A DNA stretch of 52,248 nt from Rhodocyclaceae bacterium UBA5602 (GTDB lineage Bacteria > Pseudomonadota > Gammaproteobacteria > Burkholderiales > Rhodocyclaceae). The notes beneath the pieces were generated by a model. The model was not told the DNA's origin. It made no database searches and saw only the letters and a program-made list of their open reading frames with translations. Position numbers and translations under genes: made by a program. Location of the stretch: the NCBI GenBank assembly GCA_002424865.1, contig DILC01000054.1:7504-59751 (forward strand), read 5' to 3'. Of the stretch, positions 42,932 to 49,454 are shown in pieces. Within the stretch, counting starts at the first letter, position 1. Each line of letters starts with the position of its first letter.

Positions 42932-44164
42932 ATGCAAGACGCAAAAAAAATCGCCGGGGCTGCAACGGATGCTGGCAAGGGCGCGTTAAGTGGCCTCAAA
43001 GTGATCGACCTCTCGCGCGTGCTGGGTGGGCCATTTTGCGGGCAAACGCTGGCTGACCATGGCGCACAGGTGATCAAGGTCGAGCCGCCGCAAGGGGATG
43101 AGACGCGTAGCTGGGGGCCGCCTTTTGATGCGGCAGGCTCGGCGGCTTATTACGCGGGCTTGAATCGCAACAAGCAAAACATCGTGATTGATTTATCCAA
43201 GCCTGCCGGACGAGAGATTGTGTTCCGCCTGCTGGAGGACGCGGATGTGTTGATCGAAAACTTCAAGATCGGCACGCTGGAGCGTTGGGGCATGGGCTAT
43301 GAAGCGGTATTGCGAATGCGCTTTCCGCGCTTGATTCATTGCCGCGTGAGCGGCTTTGGCGCGGATGGCCCCTTGGGCGGCGCGCCCGGTTACGACGCCA
43401 TTGCGCAAGCCATGGCAGGCGTGATGAGCGTCAATGGCTCGGCCGACACGGGTCCCTTGCGCGTGGGCGTGCCGGTGGTGGACATCACGACGGGATTGCT
43501 CGCCACGCAAGGTGTTTTGCTGGCCTTGACTGAACGCACCCACTCCGGCCTCGGCCAGTTTGTGGATGCCACGCTCTATGACACAGCCATATCACTCCTG
43601 CATCCGCAAAGTGCCAACTGGCTGCAAGCGGGCACAACGCCCGCGCTTTCTGGCAATGCGCATGCCAACATCGTGCCGTACGATAAATTCCCCACGCGCA
43701 CGGGCGATATTTTTTTAGGCATAGGCAATAACGGGCAATACCGGAAATTTTGCGAATATTTAGGCAAGCCCGAACTGGGCAGTGATCCGCGCTTTGCCAC
43801 CAATGCCGGGCGCTTTGCCCACCGCACTGAATTGCGCGCGCTGATTGAGGGGGAATTAAGTCATCTGGATGGCGCCGCGCTGTGCACGGCCTTGCTTGCC
43901 GCGGGCGTGCCGGCCGGCCCCGTACGCTCCTTGCCCGAGGTGCTCGCGCACCCGCATACGCTGCATCGGCAAATGGTGGTGGAAACTGAAGATGGCTATA
44001 AAGGCACGGGCATTCCCGTCAAGCTCTCGCGCACGCCGGGGCGCATTGCGCATCGCGCGCCTAGGTTTGGCGAACATACGCGCGAGATTTTGCATGCGCA
44101 CGGCTATAACGATGCGGCCATACAAACCCTGCTCGCCGAGGGTATCGTCATGGCAGAGGCCTGA
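42932..44164 (+). CDS. CaiB/BaiF family (class III) CoA-transferase
   Basis: The 410-residue protein opens GLKVIDLSRVLGGPFCGQTL, with DHGAQVIKVEPPQGDETRSW, NRNKQNIVIDL and a central GYDAIAQAMAGVMS. An Asp (VVDITTGLLA) fits the acyl-carrier aspartate. The family includes CoA-transferases and alpha-methylacyl-CoA racemases; either would suit the cluster, to activate a substrate or epimerise a branched acyl-CoA. It ends the plus-strand cluster. Confidence 0.9.
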   Translation: MQDAKKIAGAATDAGKGALSGLKVIDLSRVLGGPFCGQTLADHGAQVIKVEPPQGDETRSWGPPFDAAGSAAYYAGLNRNKQNIVIDLSKPAGREIVFRLLEDADVLIENFKIGTLERWGMGYEAVLRMRFPRLIHCRVSGFGADGPLGGAPGYDAIAQAMAGVMSVNGSADTGPLRVGVPVVDITTGLLATQGVLLALTERTHSGLGQFVDATLYDTAISLLHPQSANWLQAGTTPALSGNAHANIVPYDKFPTRTGDIFLGIGNNGQYRKFCEYLGKPELGSDPRFATNAGRFAHRTELRALIEGELSHLDGAALCTALLAAGVPAGPVRSLPEVLAHPHTLHRQMVVETEDGYKGTGIPVKLSRTPGRIAHRAPRFGEHTREILHAHGYNDAAIQTLLAEGIVMAEA

Positions 44165-44328
44165 GCTGAACAAATCAGCGCAGTGATGGATCCGATGCGA
44201 TAAACATGCCAGGATGGCCGGGAGCGTGCGGGCTCGCCAAAAAGGGATACTTGCCAAAAGCACGCTTGCCTGTATTCACACCGTGTCCCGATGCACGCTG
44301 GGTGGCCAACTGGGGTTTCCAAGTTAAA

Positions 44329-45117
44329 TCAGCGATCCAATGCCGCCATCATCGGCGCAGCGTAGCGCTCGCTAGCAGCCGCCACCAGCGCCAGATTGCG
44401 CTGAAAATTCTCTCCCTCAAAGCGGGGCGAGCGGCGGCGAAAATCGTCCTCGGCCAAATCATCAACGCGCTTGATCTGCCCGGTCAGAAATCCGCGCCCC
44501 AGCGGGCTGTAGGCCACAAAGCCGATGCCCAACTCGCGCACGGTGGGCAAAATAGCGTCTTACACATCACGGCGCCAGAGTGAATATTCCGTTTGCAAGG
44601 CCGTGATCGGATGCACCTTGTGCGCACGGCGCAGGGTGTCGGGCGCGGTTTCCGACATGCCAAGGTAGCGCACCTTGCCCGTCCGCACCAAATCGGCCAT
44701 GGCGCCGACCGTCTCTTCAATCGGCACGGCAGGATCGACGCGATGCTGGTAGTAAAGATCAATGTGATCCACACCCAAGCGGCGGAGTGATGCATCGCAA
44801 GAAGATTTGACATAAGCCGCATCGCCGCGCACGCCGAGAAACTCGCCATTTTTACCGCGCACATTGGCAAACTTGGTCGCCAGCAGTACCTGGTCGCGGC
44901 GACCTTTAATGGCGCGCCCCAGCATTTCCTCGTTGGTAAAAGGAGCGTACATGTCGGCCGTATCAAGAAAACTTACACCGAGCGCCAGCGCGCGGTGTAT
45001 CGTGGCGATGGATTCGGCTTCATTGCTGGGCCCGTAAAACTCCGCCATGCCCATGCAGCCGAGGCCAATGGCAGAAACCTTGAGGCCGGTCTGGCCCAGA
45101 GTACGGGTTTTGATCAT
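44329..45117 (-). pseudogene. Broken aldo/keto reductase
   Basis: The first 185 codons read as a good aldo/keto reductase: TRTLGQTGLKVSAIGLGCMG, catalytic FLDTADMYAP and LRRLGVDHIDLYYQHRVDP. At 44560-44562 a TAA interrupts SLWRRDV; the same frame continues with DAILPTVRELGIGFVAYSPLGRG, so one GAA-to-TAA change explains it. It then ends early after ASERYAAPMMAALDR, without the C-terminal cofactor-binding part of the roughly 325-residue family. Confidence 0.88.
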
Positions 45118-45168
45118 TTGTGGGCTCCTGAGTTTTTCGCGAATTCAACTTTTCGTGCGAATGTAAAA

Positions 45169-45353
45169 AGTCGGCGCTGATAAAGCAACTGATGAAACCA
45201 CCCTACAGCAAGAAGGGGCAGGAAAGAACCCTGCCCGCGTAGCTAGAGATGCGCTACCAAGCGGTCGAGCAAGAAACGCTCAGCCTTGCAGACCTGGAAT
45301 TCCGCTTCGCGGACAAGTCTCCTCTCCTCGCCGTAGCGGATGGCGGGACGGCG
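45169..45353 (+). repeat. Family C repeat, extended form
   Basis: The 185-bp copy opens AGTCGGCGCTGATAAAGCAA and ends GCGGATGGCGGGACGGCG. It keeps GCTACCAAGCGGTCGAGCAA and CTCCTCGCCGTAGCGGATGG but has two extra inserts, one containing GGAATTCCGCTTCGCGG. It fills most of the 324-bp gap between the broken reductase and the cytochrome bd operon end. Confidence 0.8.
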
Positions 45354-45441
45354 CACCGCAAGCGCCTGCGGGGCAGGTTATTAAGCTGACAAGGCTGATG
45401 AGGCCTGAACGAAAGCCAGGACACAAGGAGGTGTGCTTTTT

Positions 45442-45750
45442 CTATCCGTTAGCGATTGCAAAAGCGGCGCGTGCCAGAAAGGCAAGCAGGGCGAAAAGTT
45501 GCGCCCAGCCGGACAAGCTCCAGCGGATGAGCGGGTGTTGGGGCACGAACCCTAGCCCGACAACAAAACCTGCGCTCATCGCCCACATGATCAGCAGGGC
45601 GGCCAGGTGATCCGCTTTGTCGTTGAATGCGAGCAGCCTGGGGTAAATGGTCACGCTGACCATGATGAGCAGCGAGATGGCCAAGGGGAGCTTGGCCATG
45701 GGTTGATGGGGTGGCGCTTTATTTGTGCCGGTTGGCACGGTCTTCTTCAT
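45442..45750 (-). CDS. YbgE-like cyd operon membrane protein
   Basis: The protein has about 102 residues and three membrane helices. ALLIMWAMSAGFVVGLGFVP matches the hallmark of YbgE (LLLMWAVCAGVIHGVGF in E. coli). It is the last gene of the operon and overlaps cydX by 32 bp in another frame if it starts at ATG 45750; ATG 45699 is an alternative. Its role is unknown. Confidence 0.78.
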   Translation of the reverse strand: MKKTVPTGTNKAPPHQPMAKLPLAISLLIMVSVTIYPRLLAFNDKADHLAALLIMWAMSAGFVVGLGFVPQHPLIRWSLSGWAQLFALLAFLARAAFAIANG

Positions 45751-45826
45751 ATTCGCCCCAGATGGCATTGAGAATGGAGAGTAAAACGGCAAAGCCGACG
45801 CCTAACACCCATGAAAAATACCACAT
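45719..45826 (-). CDS. cydX: Cytochrome bd oxidase small subunit CydX
   Basis: This is a 35-residue protein, MWYFSWVLGVGFAVLLSILN then AIWGEYEEDRANRHK. It is a single membrane helix with the conserved WYFSW start and EYEED tail of CydX, needed for stability of cytochrome bd. AAGGAG lies six bases before the ATG. It follows cydB by 73 bp and overlaps the ybgE start. Confidence 0.93.
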   Translation of the reverse strand: MWYFSWVLGVGFAVLLSILNAIWGEYEEDRANRHK

Positions 45827-45899
45827 GAAAACTCCTTCATCGTTTGATTTGACAGTTGATTGATACATTCATTGCAGCCGCTTATCGCAGCCATTGCGC

Positions 45900-47039
45900 T
45901 CAATATGCGCGATGGCTGTTTTCGCGGATATACGCTGCGGTCACTTTGCCTGCCATGACGCGATAGGCCCAGCTGGTGTACAAAATGATCAATGGCAAAA
46001 AGATGAGCGTGGCCCAGAACATGACATTCAGGGTCAGGTGGCTGGAGACGCTATCCCAAACCGTCAAACTGGCAATGGGGTCGCTCGATGAGGGCATCAG
46101 GAAGGGGAACATCGAGCCGCCTGCCGTTCCGATGACGCCGAGGATCGCCAGGCCGGAGCACCAAAAGGCAGCAAAGGTCCTGCCCAGTTTGACCAACACG
46201 GCGGCCAGTAGCGCGCCGACATAAGCCAGGGCGGGCAATGCGATGAGCATAGGCGCTTTGTCATAGTTGGCAAGCCAGGCACCCGCGCTTTTGATCACGG
46301 TCTTGGTAAGCGGGTTAGCGGCAGCGGCCGGGTCAATGATTGATGTGATGACATAGCCCGGGATGCTCATGGCCAGCCAGATACCGGCGGCAGAAAAAGC
46401 CGTCAGCAATACCGCACAGGCGATGCCGCTGGCTTTTGCCGCGCGTTGATGAATCGCGCCTTCCGTGCGGTGCGCCAGATAGATTGCGCCGTGCATGATG
46501 AGCATAGCGCTGGAAACAACACCGCATAGCAGGGCAAATGGATTGAGCAGGGCCCAAAAACTGCCGGTGTAATAAGGGATCAGGTATTGATCGAAATGGA
46601 AGGGTACGCCCTGCAGCAGGTTGCCGAAGGCAACACCAAAGATCAGTGGCGGGATAGCGCCGCCGATGAACAGGCCCCAGTCCCAGGTTGAGCGCCAGCG
46701 GGCATTGTTGATCTTGCTGCGGTAATCAAAGCCCACCGGGCGGAAAAACAGCGCCCACAAAACCGCCAGCATGGCCCAGTAAAAGCCGGAGAACGCAGTG
46801 GCATAAATCAGCGGCCAGGCGGCAAAAATGGCACCTGCCGCAGTGATGAACCAAACCTGGTTGCCGTCCCAGTGCGGGCCGACGGTGTTGATGATGACGC
46901 GGCGCTCTTCGTCATTCCTGCCCAGGAAGGGCAGCAGCGTGCCAACGCCCATGTCGTGCCCGTCCATGATGGCAAAGCCGACCAGCAGAACGCCGATAAA
47001 TAGCCACCAGATCAATTTGAGTGTAGGGTAGTCAAGCAT
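45900..47039 (-). CDS. cydB: Cytochrome bd ubiquinol oxidase subunit II
   Basis: CydB is the 379-residue membrane partner of CydA. It has the N-terminal IWWLFIGVLLVGFAIMDGHD, the conserved GPHWDGNQVWFITAAGAIFA and a final LTLNVMFWATLIFLPLIILY. Nine or so helices are predicted. It lies 11 bp downstream of cydA. Confidence 0.97.
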   Translation of the reverse strand: MLDYPTLKLIWWLFIGVLLVGFAIMDGHDMGVGTLLPFLGRNDEERRVIINTVGPHWDGNQVWFITAAGAIFAAWPLIYATAFSGFYWAMLAVLWALFFRPVGFDYRSKINNARWRSTWDWGLFIGGAIPPLIFGVAFGNLLQGVPFHFDQYLIPYYTGSFWALLNPFALLCGVVSSAMLIMHGAIYLAHRTEGAIHQRAAKASGIACAVLLTAFSAAGIWLAMSIPGYVITSIIDPAAAANPLTKTVIKSAGAWLANYDKAPMLIALPALAYVGALLAAVLVKLGRTFAAFWCSGLAILGVIGTAGGSMFPFLMPSSSDPIASLTVWDSVSSHLTLNVMFWATLIFLPLIILYTSWAYRVMAGKVTAAYIRENSHRAY

Positions 47040-47050
47040 TTTCAGTCTCC

Positions 47051-48607
47051 TCAGGCGTGTGCTGCTTCATCTTGATAACGACCCGTACCTAAACTGCCGG
47101 GGCCTTGCCGCGCGAAACGAACCATCAAATACACTTCAACTACGAGCAGGACGGTATAAAAGCCGATAAAACCCGCCAGTGAGGCATACAGCGAATTCAC
47201 CGTCAAGGTGGAAACAGACAGGTGCGTTGGCAGTACGCCATAAATCGTCCACGGTTGCCGCCCGTATTCGGCAACCAGCCAGCCTAACTCGCAGGCGATC
47301 CACGGCGCGGGTAAAAACCACAGCGCCGAGCGCAGCAGCCAGCGTTTTTCGGCAAAGCTGCCCTTGATCGAGTACCAGGCAGCCAGGCCGAACAGCAGCA
47401 GGATTAAAAAGCCGAGCGCGACCATCAAGCGGAACGACCAGAACAGCGGAGTTACGCGAGGGATGGTGTCATTGACGGCTTGCTCGATGATGGCCGGGGT
47501 GACCTGATCCATGCGGGTCACGTATTTACGCAGCAGCAGCCCAAAGCCGAGATCGGCCTTTTTGGCCTCAAACGCCGCTTTGAGCGTGGGATCGGTTGGC
47601 TTTGCGCGGACTTGGTCCAGTAGATTTACGGCCTCGATGCCATTGACGATACGCTTGCGGTTTTTCTCGCGAATTTCCTTGATGCCGGGAATTTGCTTAT
47701 CCAGCGAGCGCGTCCCGATTAGCCCCATGACCCAGGGAATCTGCAGCTGATAATCATTTTTCAATTCAGCCTGATTAGGCACGGCGATGAGATTGAACGG
47801 TGCCGGCGCCGGCTCGGTTTCCCACATGGCTTCGATGGCGGCAAGCTTGGTCTGCTGGGCTTCGCCTACGGTATACCCTGATTCATCACCGAGGACGATA
47901 ACCGAGCAGGCCGAGGCCAAACCAAAGGCGGCTGCGATGCGAAAGCTTTTTTTGGCGAACTCGACGTTTTTACCCTGCAACAGATACCAGCTGGAAATTG
48001 CCAGGACAAACATCGCGCCTGTCACGTATCCCGCTGAAACGGTGTGCACAAACTTGGCTTGTGCATCGGGGTTGAAAACAACAGCGGTAAAGTTGGTCAT
48101 CTCCATGCGCATGGTCTCATAGCTGAATTCCGAGCCCACGGGGTTTTGCATCCAGCCATTGGCAATCAGTATCCACAGCGCGGAAAGATTGGAGCCAATG
48201 GCCATTAAAATGGTCACCAGCAGATGTTGCTTCCTGGAAATGCGCTCCCAGCCGAAAAAGAACAAGCCGATAAAGGTGGATTCAAGGAAGAAGGCCATCA
48301 AGCCTTCAATCGCCAGCGGGGCGCCAAAAATATCGCCGACATAGTGCGAGTAGTACGCCCAGTTGGTGCCAAACTGGAATTCCAGCGTAATGCCGGTGGT
48401 TACCCCCAGGGCAAAATTGATGCCGAACAACTTGCCCCAGAACTGGGTCATGTCGCGATAAATCGTCTTGCCCGTGGTGACATAAACGCTCTCCATGATC
48501 ACCAGCAACCACGTCATGCCCAGTGTGAGCGGCACGAAAAGAAAGTGATACATCGCCGTCACAGCAAATTGCAGCCGCGACAAATCAACCAACAACTCAT
48601 TGCCCAT
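47051..48607 (-). CDS. cydA: Cytochrome bd ubiquinol oxidase subunit I
   Basis: CydA carries haems b558, b595 and d and oxidises ubiquinol while reducing oxygen. The 518-residue protein starts MGNELLVDLSRLQFAVTAMYHF (His near residue 19 is a haem ligand) and has GSNLSALWILIANGWMQNPV, GESxY-type DESGYTVGE and the quinol loop. ATG 48607 is preferred; upstream codons belong to the cydP frame region. Length fits E. coli CydA. Confidence 0.97.
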   Translation of the reverse strand: MGNELLVDLSRLQFAVTAMYHFLFVPLTLGMTWLLVIMESVYVTTGKTIYRDMTQFWGKLFGINFALGVTTGITLEFQFGTNWAYYSHYVGDIFGAPLAIEGLMAFFLESTFIGLFFFGWERISRKQHLLVTILMAIGSNLSALWILIANGWMQNPVGSEFSYETMRMEMTNFTAVVFNPDAQAKFVHTVSAGYVTGAMFVLAISSWYLLQGKNVEFAKKSFRIAAAFGLASACSVIVLGDESGYTVGEAQQTKLAAIEAMWETEPAPAPFNLIAVPNQAELKNDYQLQIPWVMGLIGTRSLDKQIPGIKEIREKNRKRIVNGIEAVNLLDQVRAKPTDPTLKAAFEAKKADLGFGLLLRKYVTRMDQVTPAIIEQAVNDTIPRVTPLFWSFRLMVALGFLILLLFGLAAWYSIKGSFAEKRWLLRSALWFLPAPWIACELGWLVAEYGRQPWTIYGVLPTHLSVSTLTVNSLYASLAGFIGFYTVLLVVEVYLMVRFARQGPGSLGTGRYQDEAAHA

Positions 48608-48803
48608 GATGTTCCCCTTGATGACTTCCCTGTGAGGCCGTCGAGACAGTGGTGCGAACCCCGAGTCGAGCGGAGACGGCTTCCGCCTCGGGTGAAACAT
48701 GGTTGGAATGGAAAAAGAAGAACCACAAGCCACCCAAGGCCACGAGCTTAATGAGCACAACGGCGATTAGTTCGCGTACCAAGCGTTGATTGGTCAGGTG
48801 CAT
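48597..48803 (-). CDS. CydP-type small subunit of cytochrome bd
   Basis: The 68-residue protein has one membrane helix (LIAVVLIKLVALGGLWFFFF) after TNQRLVREL, then a hydrophilic tail. This matches the CydP small proteins encoded just before cydA in betaproteobacteria. It overlaps the cydA start by 11 bp. ATG 48803 is preceded by GAGAGGG; ATGs at 48821/48818 are further options. Confidence 0.8.
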   Translation of the reverse strand: MHLTNQRLVRELIAVVLIKLVALGGLWFFFFHSNHVSPEAEAVSARLGVRTTVSTASQGSHQGEHHGQ

Positions 48804-49278
48804 TTTTCCCTCTCTCATCATTGCCTGAGGCAGATATTCTGCAACCGCCTCATCTTACTTCGCCAGCTTAGGCATAAAACGCAAGCGAAGCAATCATGGA
48901 TATTGCGCTGCATCAATTACAGGCCATATTTTTGTTCGACTTGTCTGATGCGTTGCGTTTTAGTTTGTCAGACAATAGAAAAACTGACGTGAATTCAATA
49001 CGCGGTATATGGGGCGCCCGGTTATCGGGACGTTTTGTCCCTGCCAGCAGCGCAACGCAAAATCGTGCGCGAAGTCATCCTCGCATTTGCCAAGGCGCAG
49101 GCAGCAGCCGAGCCGGACAAGCCGCTGCCGCGGGGTTGATGCGTTTGCTGGTCATCTGTCTTGTTGGTAATGCTTATTGGTCGGCTCTTGCCCCGTTCAA
49201 ATATGAAGTGCGACTGCTAGAGCCGCCCGTGCATCGCTTGGGTTGTCTTGCCCGCCGGTATATAATCCCGCCCCTGCT
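48804..49278. other. Intergenic region, cyd operon/metH
   Basis: This region holds the cyd promoter side and the metH leader. An open stretch read on the plus strand near 49034-49140 encodes SLPAAQRKIVREVILAFAKA then QAAAEPDKPLPRG, but has no start codon downstream of the stop at 48991-48993, so it looks like a gene fragment. A longer open frame (48896-49306) in another register lacks recognisable features and runs into the riboswitch. Confidence 0.4.
48941..48975. promoter_or_regulatory. Inverted repeat, possible operator upstream of cydP
   Basis: TTGTCTGA (48941-48948) and TCAGACAA (48968-48975) are perfect inverted repeats with 19 bases between. The right half also forms its own palindrome, TTGTC-A-GACAA. 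It lies about 140-170 bp upstream of cydP. No match to FNR or ArcA sites was seen. Confidence 0.3.
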
Positions 49279-49360
49279 TCCGAGGAGCGCTGCAAGGTCG
49301 GGCTAATGTTTTAATTGGCTCACCCTAGGCTCGGAACCTGTTTTCAACGGCGCTCACCTA
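49279..49360 (+). promoter_or_regulatory. S-adenosylhomocysteine (SAH) riboswitch
   Basis: CCGAGGAGCGCTGCAA (49280-49295), GGCTCGG (49329-49335) and AACGGCGCTCACC (49346-49358) match the conserved SAH riboswitch core, including P1 pairing CCGAG/CTCGG and the pseudoknot-forming AGCGC/GCGCT. The element lies about 95 bp before metH, a classic SAH-switch target. ACCCTGAAA and TTTCCGGGGT after it may form the expression platform. Confidence 0.92.
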
Positions 49361-49454
49361 CCCTGAAATTTTTCCGGGGTGACGAGTGAGCCGAATTGCC
49401 GAAGCCTTATCTTTCAGCATCGCTCCCGCCCCGGTCATGAATTGGAGAAACCCG

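Noticed and set aside
48896..49306. 136-residue plus-strand reading frame before metH
   Set aside because: No recognisable domain, and its end runs through the SAH riboswitch core, so it is unlikely to be translated.
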